Assembly: GCA_965369305.1 (NCBI GenBank)
Contig: CBDUQG010000013.1
Span: forward strand, 1-19,423
Direction: 5' to 3'
DNA: 19,423 nt
From: JAFGTE01 sp965369305
Lineage (GTDB): Bacteria > Patescibacteriota > Gracilibacteria > UM-FILTER-43-11
Shown: positions 1 through 6,379 of the stretch, piece after piece
Numbering within the stretch: position 1 is the stretch's first letter
How the letters are laid out: every line of letters begins with the position of its first letter
Notes under the pieces: model-generated
Told to the model about the DNA's origin: nothing
Database searches by the model: none
What the model saw: only the letters and a program-made list of their open reading frames with translations
Program-made: the position numbers and the translations under genes

Positions 1-1311
1 TGGGACGCGAAGTTGCTTTTTTTGGCTAACTTGTCTCCTTTTGTTTTTCCACTCTATTTTTTCCGCTTTGATTTGGCTGGTGTTCCCTTCACTGCTTTAG
101 AGCTTTTTGTTTACCTTTTCTTTGCGCTCTTTTTTCTTTCAGTGATTAAGGGTTACCGAAGAATTAGCTGGGAGAAGCCTGCCAGATGGTACTATCTTGC
201 CGCTTTTATTTTGCTTTTGGGGGCAACTCTTGGGGTCATAACAGCTCCACACTATATTGCTCTGCCTAGCGGTATTTTGATGGATAGTCAGCGGGCGGCA
301 CTTGGCGTCTGGAAAGGATGGCTCGTTGCTCCCATGCTCTATTTCTTCGTTTTCACACAGATTATCGACAGCAGTGAGAAGCTGAGAAAGTTAGTTCTTT
401 ACTTTGTTTATTCCGGTGCACTTGTGTCCCTGGCTGCTTATGGCTTTGGTATTTTTGGCGAAGGGGTTACCTACGACCTGAGGCTTTCTGGTTTTTTTGA
501 ATCAGCTAACTATCTTTCTCTTTATCTGGGGCCGCCTTTGCTTTTGGGGGTCTACTTTCTTTTGCACGGAGGAAAGCTCAACAAAAACGAAGACATCTAC
601 AATCTTGTGTCGGTCACTATTATGACGCATGCCATTTTCATGACCCAGTCCTACGCCGCTATTATAGGAGTTTTCGGTGCCTTCGGTCTTTATATACTGG
701 TGCTTCTGGTTCGTCATAAAATGGGCTTCCTCAGACTTGCCGGGATTTTGCTTGGCCTAATAGTTGTTTTTGCTGGTGCAATCTATACTCAGCGAGACTC
801 AGCCAAATTTAAGCAGTTTTTAGACTTTGAAAACCGTTCGTCCAGTACTGTCCGGCTTGAGATTTATGAAATTAGCTGGGGGCTTCTTAACCACTATCCG
901 ATTACTGGTGTCGGGCCAGGGCTATATCAAGGGTACTACCAGACCAAGGGTCCGGACATCCTCGGGCAGGCGCCTATGGAGTGGAATATTCCGCACCCTC
1001 ACAATGTGTTTTTTGCCTTTTGGCTCAATGCCGGAATTCTTGGATTCCTGGCCTTCATCGCCATCCTTGTACTTGCGCACCTACGCCTGACCTATCCGAT
1101 AGTCGCGCTTTGGGGTCTTGTGATACATGGTCTTTTTGACACGCCTTTCTGGAAAAATGACCTGGCTATGATATTCTGGTTCATCGTTGGAGCCATTTTA
1201 ATCCTTCAAACTCATGGAAGTTCTGCCTCTAAAAAGCGATCGGGTCCCATCCGGAAGCGAGCTACAATCCGCGTTAGTAAAAGCACTAAAGCACGCAAAC
1301 TTAAGTCTTAA
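1..1311 (+). CDS. O-antigen ligase / polymerase-like membrane protein (5' end off window)
   Basis: The reading frame is already open at base 1 (W-D-A-K before the TTG at 13), so the true start probably lies to the left and this is the C-terminal part, 436 codons. It is a polytopic membrane protein with about ten hydrophobic segments. Towards the C-terminus it carries the Wzy_C / O-antigen ligase signature: GVGPGLY, then HPHNVFFAFWLNAGILGFLA, then an H-GLFDTPF motif before the last helix. Known members polymerise glycan repeats or ligate them to a lipid or protein carrier on the outer face of the membrane, so the likely role is envelope polysaccharide assembly; the substrate cannot be read from sequence. 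The last 32 codons overlap the next gene in another frame and give a very basic cytoplasmic tail rich in K, R and S, which may be a by-product of the overlap. Family assignment is fairly sure, exact activity is not. Confidence 0.82.
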   Translation, partial: WDAKLLFLANLSPFVFPLYFFRFDLAGVPFTALELFVYLFFALFFLSVIKGYRRISWEKPARWYYLAAFILLLGATLGVITAPHYIALPSGILMDSQRAALGVWKGWLVAPMLYFFVFTQIIDSSEKLRKLVLYFVYSGALVSLAAYGFGIFGEGVTYDLRLSGFFESANYLSLYLGPPLLLGVYFLLHGGKLNKNEDIYNLVSVTIMTHAIFMTQSYAAIIGVFGAFGLYILVLLVRHKMGFLRLAGILLGLIVVFAGAIYTQRDSAKFKQFLDFENRSSSTVRLEIYEISWGLLNHYPITGVGPGLYQGYYQTKGPDILGQAPMEWNIPHPHNVFFAFWLNAGILGFLAFIAILVLAHLRLTYPIVALWGLVIHGLFDTPFWKNDLAMIFWFIVGAILILQTHGSSASKKRSGPIRKRATIRVSKSTKARKLKS

Positions 1312-1939
1312 ATCGGGTGACGTTCTGGTGATTGCATCTAAAGTTCTGGCTTACAGCCAGGGGCTTTTGGAAGTAGCAGGTTCTGATGACTCTTTTTGTG
1401 AATTGGTTCGAAGCGAGGCCGATCGCGTCCTTGAGGAAGGGGATATGGTGCTCACCATGAAGAACAAAATACTCATTCCAAACGCAGGAATTGATCGCAG
1501 CAATGTGCCCGAAGGGCAGGCGGTTCTTTGGCCTAAAGAACCTTTTAGGTCAGCTGAAAAGTTAAGGCAGGAATTGATGACGGAATTTGAATTGGATGAG
1601 CTAGGAATAGTGATTTCCGATTCTTTTTGCCAGCCACTTCGCAAAGGAACTACAGGTATTGCTATAGCTTGGTCTGGTTTTGAGGGTGTGATTGATGAGC
1701 GCGAATCAAAGGATTTGTATGGGAAAGAAATGCTGCATACCCAAGTTGCTGTCGCGGATAATCTAGCCTCTGCTGCAAATTTGCTTATGGGCGAAACAGA
1801 TGCATCTATACCATTCGTAATAGTTCGTAATGCAAGCCTTCAGTTTACGGATGATGCCTATTCAGAAGAGCATTATTATATGCAGCCCTCCAATTGTATC
1901 TATCGATCCATTTATAATTCTCGAATTTTTTCCGATTAA
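1214..1939 (+). CDS. cofE: CofE-family gamma-glutamyl ligase (F420-0:L-glutamate ligase-like)
   Basis: 241 residues, the usual length for the catalytic CofE domain. The start at 1214 is chosen because the first 50 residues (MEVLPLKSDRV..., then SGDVLVIASKVLAYSQGLLE) match the family N-terminus, although this places 98 bases inside the preceding gene. The hallmark central block is present: SDSFCQPLRKGTTGIAIAWS, then a D-LYGK segment, then AVADNLASAANLLMGE and a PFVIVRN strand. Known CofE enzymes add gamma-linked glutamates to coenzyme F420-0 using GTP. No other F420 gene is visible, and the next gene six bases on is FolC, another gamma-glutamyl ligase, so a folate or unknown acceptor is possible (inference). 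No Shine-Dalgarno motif precedes the start. Family confidence is high, substrate confidence low. Confidence 0.86.
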   Translation: MEVLPLKSDRVPSGSELQSALVKALKHANLSLKSGDVLVIASKVLAYSQGLLEVAGSDDSFCELVRSEADRVLEEGDMVLTMKNKILIPNAGIDRSNVPEGQAVLWPKEPFRSAEKLRQELMTEFELDELGIVISDSFCQPLRKGTTGIAIAWSGFEGVIDERESKDLYGKEMLHTQVAVADNLASAANLLMGETDASIPFVIVRNASLQFTDDAYSEEHYYMQPSNCIYRSIYNSRIFSD

Positions 1940-1945
1940 TCCTTT

Positions 1946-3223
1946 ATGACTACATATCAAGAAGCGCTGGAATATTTAGAGAAGCTTGAGAAATTCGGTG
2001 ACGAGCCAGGATTGCATAGAATGGAAAGGATGTTGGGTCTATTGGGTGACCCCCACAAGCCTTTGAAGTGCGTTCATATCACAGGGACCGATGGAAAGGG
2101 GTCTACTTCAGCTATGACGGCTTCTATTATTAAATCTGCTGGTTATAAGGTTGGTCTATTTACTTCGCCACACCTATACAAGTATAACGAGAGAATAAAG
2201 CTCAATGGAGTTGATATATCGGATGTGGATTTTGTGAGCCTGCTTCATCAGGTGAAAGATGTATTGATTAAGAACACTGATATTAAGCCTGCCCTCTTTG
2301 AAGTGATCACGGTTATGGCTTTTTTGCATTTTAATAAACATGAGGTTGATGTTGCTGTGATTGAAGTTGGCCTTGGGGGCAGGCTTGATTCTACAAATGT
2401 AATAGATGGAATAGTGTGTGCCATCACTAATATTAACCTGGAGCATGCCAAGCTCTTTGGCGGTACCAGAGAAGGCATTGCCCTTGAGAAGGCTGGTATT
2501 GTTAAGCCAAATTCTCTAGTTTTCACGAGTGAAGGAGATGAGTCGATACGTCGTCTCATTGAGAATGAGGCTGAAAAGATGGGGGCGATTTTGGAATACG
2601 TTTCTCAGGATGATATTCAATTGAAAGAGGGGAATTCAGAAAGGCAGATTTTTAGTTTTAAGAAAAACATTGATTTAGAGTTGCCACTTCTAGGTCCCCA
2701 TCAGCTTCTTAATGCATCAGTTGCAATCAGCTGTGCACTGGCTTTAAATAAACGCGGTTTTACTATTTCTTCTGAGCATATTCGTGATGGGCTACGCACT
2801 GTAAGATGGCCTCTAAGGCTTGAGGTGGTCCACCATGAGCCTACAATTCTGATTGATGTTGCACATAATCCCTATGGGGTTAAGGTAGTGAAGCGTTCTG
2901 TTGATGAGCTTTTCACTCGCCAGAATAGGTTGCTAATTTTGGGTTGTTCTTTCGATAAACCTTATAAAAGAATGGCCAACTCTCTTTCAGATTTGTCTGA
3001 TGTAATTATCCTGACTAGGGCCAAGTATCATGGTGTTAATCCAAAAAAACTACTCGAAGCCATCAACCCTAGCAACAAGAAGGTTTATGAAACTGCTTCA
3101 GTGCAGGAGGCAATGGTTTTGGCTAAGAAGCTAATTAAAGAAGATTCCTTATTAATGGTTTTGGGTGGTCTGTATTTAGGGGCTGAGGCTAAGGAGTGCA
3201 TAGCTGATATTTTTGAAGGTTAA
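1946..3223 (+). CDS. folC: Folylpolyglutamate synthase / dihydrofolate synthase
   Basis: 425 residues, normal for FolC. It is a Mur-ligase-type ATP-dependent enzyme of the cytosol that adds glutamate to dihydropteroate or to reduced folates so that they are retained. Motifs in order: P-loop HITGTDGKGST near residues 44-54 (Asp where Asn is usual), TSPHL near 73-77, NERI near 81-84, the EVGLGGRLDSTN block near 140-151, NINLEHAKLFG with EKAGIVK after it, and the C-terminal-domain motif DVAHNP near 304-309 (usually DGAHNP). It begins six bases after the CofE-like stop and is surely co-transcribed with it. The start lacks a Shine-Dalgarno motif; the upstream bases are T-rich. No pterin or pABA synthesis gene is in the window, so it may act on scavenged folate (inference). 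Confidence 0.93.
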   Translation: MTTYQEALEYLEKLEKFGDEPGLHRMERMLGLLGDPHKPLKCVHITGTDGKGSTSAMTASIIKSAGYKVGLFTSPHLYKYNERIKLNGVDISDVDFVSLLHQVKDVLIKNTDIKPALFEVITVMAFLHFNKHEVDVAVIEVGLGGRLDSTNVIDGIVCAITNINLEHAKLFGGTREGIALEKAGIVKPNSLVFTSEGDESIRRLIENEAEKMGAILEYVSQDDIQLKEGNSERQIFSFKKNIDLELPLLGPHQLLNASVAISCALALNKRGFTISSEHIRDGLRTVRWPLRLEVVHHEPTILIDVAHNPYGVKVVKRSVDELFTRQNRLLILGCSFDKPYKRMANSLSDLSDVIILTRAKYHGVNPKKLLEAINPSNKKVYETASVQEAMVLAKKLIKEDSLLMVLGGLYLGAEAKECIADIFEG

Positions 3224-3225
3224 GA

Positions 3226-3254
3226 TTTTAACCCTTTGTAATTACTGATATAGT
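3226..3254 (+). promoter_or_regulatory. Putative promoter of the purN-like gene, near-leaderless
   Basis: A weak -35 TTTTAA (3226-3231), a 17-base spacer and an extended -10 TGATATAGT (hexamer 3249-3254) fall just after the folC stop. The ATG of the formyltransferase is only 8 bases beyond the -10, so transcription would start within a base or two of the start codon, giving a leaderless mRNA. Confidence 0.5.
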
Positions 3255-3262
3255 GTTCCTGT

Positions 3263-3856
3263 ATGTACAAAATTGCTTTTCTTTCTTCCACCAACGGAAC
3301 GAACCTACAATCATTCATTGATGCCCAGAAGGCAGGTCAGCTCCCAAATGTTGATATCTGCTGTCTAATTACTGACAAGTCGCTTTGCGGGGCTGCTGAA
3401 AAGGCTAGGGCGGCGGGCATTAAAGTTTACTTTATTGACCCGAAGCCTGTTAACCGGGAGACCTACGATCAGTCAGTGGCAGACACTTTAGCTTACTTTG
3501 ACGTTGATTTGGTTGTACTCGGTGGTTACATGAAGATTCTCGGACCCGTTGTCGTCGAAAAGTATCGTGGGCGCATCCTTAACGTGCATCCAAGTTTGCT
3601 TCCTAAAAATGCAGGCGGCATGAATCTGAATGTGCACCAGGCTGTCTTAGATGCAGGTGATAGTGAAACAGGCATGACCATTCATCAGGTCACCGAGAAG
3701 CTGGACGGGGGAGAGATCATTCTGCAAAAGAGTGTGGCAGTGGAACCAGGTGACACTGCTGAATCACTCAAGGAAAAAGTCCAGACACTCGAAAAAGAAT
3801 GGTATCCGAAAGTGGTTTTAGCTATGGCCAACGGACAGGATCCAAAAGCTTTATAG
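3263..3856 (+). CDS. purN: Phosphoribosylglycinamide formyltransferase-like protein (PurN / formyltransferase family)
   Basis: 197 residues, the size of bacterial PurN, which transfers the formyl group of 10-formyl-tetrahydrofolate to GAR in purine synthesis. The N-terminal phosphate loop reads SSTNGTNLQS, where E. coli PurN has SGNGSNLQA. The three catalytic residues are all present: N107 and H109 in LNVHPSLLPK, and D148 in KLDGGEIIL, in the same order and spacing class as E. coli N106, H108 and D144. GGYMKIL matches the family's GFMRIL. The segment after HPSLLPK (NAGGMNLNVHQ) is a few residues longer than in E. coli PurN, so the acceptor could differ. No other purine gene is nearby; the link to the preceding folC is through the folate cofactor. 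Its stop codon TAG overlaps the last codon of the convergent gene by six bases. Confidence 0.87.
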   Translation: MYKIAFLSSTNGTNLQSFIDAQKAGQLPNVDICCLITDKSLCGAAEKARAAGIKVYFIDPKPVNRETYDQSVADTLAYFDVDLVVLGGYMKILGPVVVEKYRGRILNVHPSLLPKNAGGMNLNVHQAVLDAGDSETGMTIHQVTEKLDGGEIILQKSVAVEPGDTAESLKEKVQTLEKEWYPKVVLAMANGQDPKAL

Positions 3857-4828
3857 AATCTCTACGAACTTATCAATGACGTCACTGGCATTGAAGAGGT
3901 TATTTGAGAATACCACTTCTCCTTCAGCATCGAAGAAGACAAACCAGTACTGGCGAGTCACTCCGAATTCACTTCTAAGTTCGGTGGCTGTGTCGTAGTC
4001 GGCTTCCAGAATCATCACGCCGTCCGGGTAACCATCCAGGTTGTCTTTTAGCTCAGCTTCGATAGCCTTACAAATAGGGCACCAGCTGGCATGGAAGAAG
4101 ATAGCAAAAGGTCTTTTTCCTTCTACGCTGGCACGGGTTTCTTCGGTGTAATCCACGTAGCTGGCTGATTCATAGCTCACTTCTTCCTTTGTAGCTTCTT
4201 CGTTCAGGAGTTCGAGCTTCGCGTTTTCGGAATAAGATGAAGTTCCCACCTCATCAATGACAATGGTTCTGAAGATGACCTCTGCCACCTCGCCACGTTT
4301 GTAGTTGGTCCCCGGAGTGAAGCCTTCAGTAAGCTTTAGCTTTTCGGCAGTTACCACATAAGGGTAGTACCATTCAGAAGAAGGCACTCCGTCAAAAATA
4401 AGTGGAACAAAATCGTCAGCAAGCTGGACACTCTGAGCATTCAAAATCATTTTCATGGCTTCAATGTTGGATACACTCTGAGCAGGCTTGAATGTTCCGT
4501 CAGGGTAACCTCCGACCCAGTCATTGTCTTTCGCGTAACATACATACTTAGCGAACCACTCGCTACTGACGTCCGGAAAACAATCCCGATAGGTGTTTTC
4601 ATCCGGAGTAATTCCCTGGCCTTCAACCAGAATCTTCATCATCTCAGCGCGGTTGATCGAACTGTTCGGTCTGAAGGTTCCATCAGGATATCCACCAATG
4701 ACCTCTTCAGCCTGAAGATAATTGATGGCTGTATGATTCTTGTGAGTTGTGGCTACATCACTGAAGTCTGCAAAAGCCACAGGGGCAATTAATAGTGCCA
4801 CCAGAAGGCTAAAAAGTAATTTTTTCAT
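3851..4828 (-). CDS. Exported SLH-domain protein with C-terminal thioredoxin-like domain
   Basis: 325 residues from the ATG at 4828; an in-frame ATG at 4834 is also possible, but the -10 box at 4838-4843 lies too close for it. A signal peptide (MKKLLFSLLVALLIAPVAFA) is followed by three SLH repeats near residues 22-65, 83-127 and 144-190, two carrying GGYPDGTF and an R/K-E motif. SLH repeats bind pyruvylated cell-wall polymer, so the protein should sit on the outer wall. A linker leads to a thioredoxin fold near residues 218-325 with active site WCPIC (249-253). The usual cis-proline loop before the last strands reads GVTRQYWFVFF and has no proline. SLH anchoring plus CxxC suggests extracytoplasmic thiol-disulfide chemistry or redox sensing (inference). 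The 3' end overlaps the convergent purN stop. Confidence 0.88.
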   Translation of the reverse strand: MKKLLFSLLVALLIAPVAFADFSDVATTHKNHTAINYLQAEEVIGGYPDGTFRPNSSINRAEMMKILVEGQGITPDENTYRDCFPDVSSEWFAKYVCYAKDNDWVGGYPDGTFKPAQSVSNIEAMKMILNAQSVQLADDFVPLIFDGVPSSEWYYPYVVTAEKLKLTEGFTPGTNYKRGEVAEVIFRTIVIDEVGTSSYSENAKLELLNEEATKEEVSYESASYVDYTEETRASVEGKRPFAIFFHASWCPICKAIEAELKDNLDGYPDGVMILEADYDTATELRSEFGVTRQYWFVFFDAEGEVVFSNNLFNASDVIDKFVEIL

Positions 4829-4837
4829 GCTCATTTA

Positions 4838-4843
4838 ATTATA
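4838..4843 (-). promoter_or_regulatory. -10 box of the SLH-thioredoxin gene
   Basis: A perfect TATAAT on the minus strand lies 9 bases before the ATG at 4828, giving a leader of about 3 bases. There is no good -35 element. One arm of an inverted repeat abuts it directly upstream, where a regulator could act. The box decides for the ATG at 4828 over 4834, unless the gene is read through from upstream. Confidence 0.45.
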
Positions 4844-4895
4844 AAGTCTAAGTCATTTATACACCTTTAAGTCCCATAAGTTAAGACTTAGGCTT
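4844..4895. repeat. 11-bp inverted repeat around the gene junction
   Basis: AAGTCTAAGTC (4844-4854) and GACTTAGGCTT (4885-4895) pair over 11 positions with one G-T wobble, and a 30-base loop separates them. The right arm lies in the last codons of the 172-residue gene, whose stop codon is in the loop; the left arm lies against the -10 box of the next gene. A shorter alternative hairpin exists between TAAGTC and GACTTA inside it. There is no T-tract, so it is more likely an operator or attenuating structure than a simple terminator. Confidence 0.4.
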
Positions 4896-5399
4896 ATACG
4901 TTTTGTAGTGCAGTGGATTATGGTTTCCATTCTTGTCTTGGAGTAGGATTTTTCCATTTCTCGAGATGCAGATAATGGCTTTTGGTGAGCCACCTTTTAT
5001 TGGTGAAATCAAGGTTCCTTTTTCCCAGCCTTGTTCCAGAATATGATCTATCCGCTGTTTCAATTCAGCATCTTTGCCGTTGGCAGTTCTGCTGCGATTC
5101 ATATAATCCCTGGGGGATAGTATGTCCCCATTTCCACCGAGTCTTTCCATTACGGCTTCATAGCGCTCAAACTCTTCCCTTCTCAGACGGCGATCACCTT
5201 GCAACTCTATTTGGCGTTCAAAAAGATGCTCCAGATCTAGCTCATCCTCTCTTCCACTCTTGATCATAATGGCAGCAATACGTCTGGTGTTGCTTACTAC
5301 TTCTTCAAGGTCTTCTTCGGAAAGCGCTTCGATCGTTTTTTCTTTAACTTCGAGTCGAAGCATTTCTCCGTTGATTGCCATACAAATTTTATTGGACAT
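4881..5399 (-). CDS. Hypothetical protein, 172 residues
   Basis: I do not recognise this protein. It has no signal peptide and no membrane segment, so it is probably cytosolic. Residues 1-30 look like two short beta strands (KICMAINGEMLRLEVKEKTI), residues 25-115 are highly charged and helical with many E and R residues (ALSEEDLEEVV..., LEHLFERQIELQ, REEFERYEAVMERLGG), and residues 135-165 form a small basic beta region (AIICISRNGKILLQDKNGN). The ATG at 5399 has no Shine-Dalgarno motif. It lies 52 bases upstream of the SLH-thioredoxin gene on the same strand, so they may share a transcript. The even, amphipathic composition and the divergent promoter region upstream support a real gene. Confidence 0.7.
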   Translation of the reverse strand: MSNKICMAINGEMLRLEVKEKTIEALSEEDLEEVVSNTRRIAAIMIKSGREDELDLEHLFERQIELQGDRRLRREEFERYEAVMERLGGNGDILSPRDYMNRSRTANGKDAELKQRIDHILEQGWEKGTLISPIKGGSPKAIICISRNGKILLQDKNGNHNPLHYKTYKPKS

Positions 5400-5427
5400 G
5401 TTTAGGTAGGCTACTTGATTTTTGGGC

Positions 5428-5464
5428 TCTATAAAGGTAAGTTATTATAGATCGCAATTATATT
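5428..5464. promoter_or_regulatory. Divergent promoter region between the 172-residue gene and the femAB-like gene
   Basis: The 77-base gap 5400-5476 holds -10-like boxes facing both ways: TATAAT (5449 to 5444) and TATAGA (5433 to 5428) on the minus strand, TATTAT (5443-5448) and TATATT (5459-5464) on the plus strand. The last would give a leader of about 5 bases before the ATG at 5477. No convincing -35 element is visible for either direction. Confidence 0.4.
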
Positions 5465-5476
5465 TATGTCAATTTT

Positions 5477-6379
5477 ATGACATCCTGGGATGGCTTTAAA
5501 TACAGGAGTCTTTGGCAGCATCCCTCCTGGGATTCTTTCCAACAGTCCATTGGTCGGCGTACCTGGCGTTTTGAAAATGCTGGTGCTCGTGCCGTGGTGA
5601 TCAAACATCAGCTCCCTTTCAATCTCTGCTGGTTTGAAATACCTCGCGGACCACTATTTGAAGACCAAGAATCACTTCAGAAACTCCTCGAAGACATTCG
5701 TCATGCGGCTGAAAGCGAGAATGCAGTCTTTATTCGCATGTCTTCTTACGTTGATTTGCCTCTGAATCTACCCAACACACCCTTTGACCACCATCCTGGT
5801 ACTAGTTTGACCATTGATTTGAGCCAAAGTGAGGAGGAAATTCTGGCTCAGATGAAACCAAAGGGCCGTTACAACATTCGAGTTGCCGATAAACATCATA
5901 TTAAAGTCGAAGCTAGTTCAGATATTGAAGAGTTTTATCATTTGCTTAAAAAAACCGGTAGTCGAGACGGTTTTGGAATTCATGATGAGAAGTATTACCA
6001 GAACATGCTCGGCGCGCTTGGTGAGAATGCCCAGTTACTTCTAGCTCACTATGAAGACCGTATTGTAGCTGGCGGTATTTTTGTCTATCTCGATGAGTGG
6101 GGGATTTACTATTACGGTGCTTCTGATCATCACTTCCGAAAATACATGGCGCCGTACTTAATTCAGTGGGAAGCCATTAAGGAAGCCAAAAAGCGCGGTT
6201 GCAAATATTATGATTTTTTAGGCATTGCTCCAGAAAACGCGGTGAATCATCCTTGGGCAGGTGTTACCGACTTCAAAAGAAAGTTCGGTGGTGAAGTTGT
6301 TGATTATCCCAATGCCAAAGACCTTGTACTCAAACAGTTCTGGTACTTTTTGTACAAGCTTAAAAAGGGCTCACGCTAA
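5477..6379 (+). CDS. FemAB/FemX-type aminoacyltransferase (peptidoglycan bridge formation)
   Basis: 300 residues with the double-GNAT layout of Fem transferases. These take an amino acid from aminoacyl-tRNA and add it to the peptide stem of lipid II at the inner face of the membrane. The N-terminal WQHPSWDSFQQSIG segment, the MKPKGRYNIRVADKHHIKV segment (about residues 126-144), the YYYGASD strand, and the C-terminal YDFLGIAPE...HPWAGVTDFKRKFGG block (about 241-269) are typical. It lacks the long coiled-coil arm of staphylococcal FemA, as short FemX-like members do. The amino acid added cannot be told. The ATG at 5477 has no Shine-Dalgarno motif; an earlier ATG at 5466 meets a stop after four codons. 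The 3' end overlaps the convergent lactate-permease gene by nine bases. Confidence 0.87.
   Translation: MTSWDGFKYRSLWQHPSWDSFQQSIGRRTWRFENAGARAVVIKHQLPFNLCWFEIPRGPLFEDQESLQKLLEDIRHAAESENAVFIRMSSYVDLPLNLPNTPFDHHPGTSLTIDLSQSEEEILAQMKPKGRYNIRVADKHHIKVEASSDIEEFYHLLKKTGSRDGFGIHDEKYYQNMLGALGENAQLLLAHYEDRIVAGGIFVYLDEWGIYYYGASDHHFRKYMAPYLIQWEAIKEAKKRGCKYYDFLGIAPENAVNHPWAGVTDFKRKFGGEVVDYPNAKDLVLKQFWYFLYKLKKGSR

Noticed and set aside
1351..2559. Antisense open frames within cofE and folC
   Set aside because: They mirror strongly conserved genes on the other strand and show no family resemblance or start signals of their own.
6320..6373. TGA read as glycine, extending lctP
   Set aside because: LctP proteins end with the last membrane helix as here; the extension would be an antisense shadow of the femAB-like gene.
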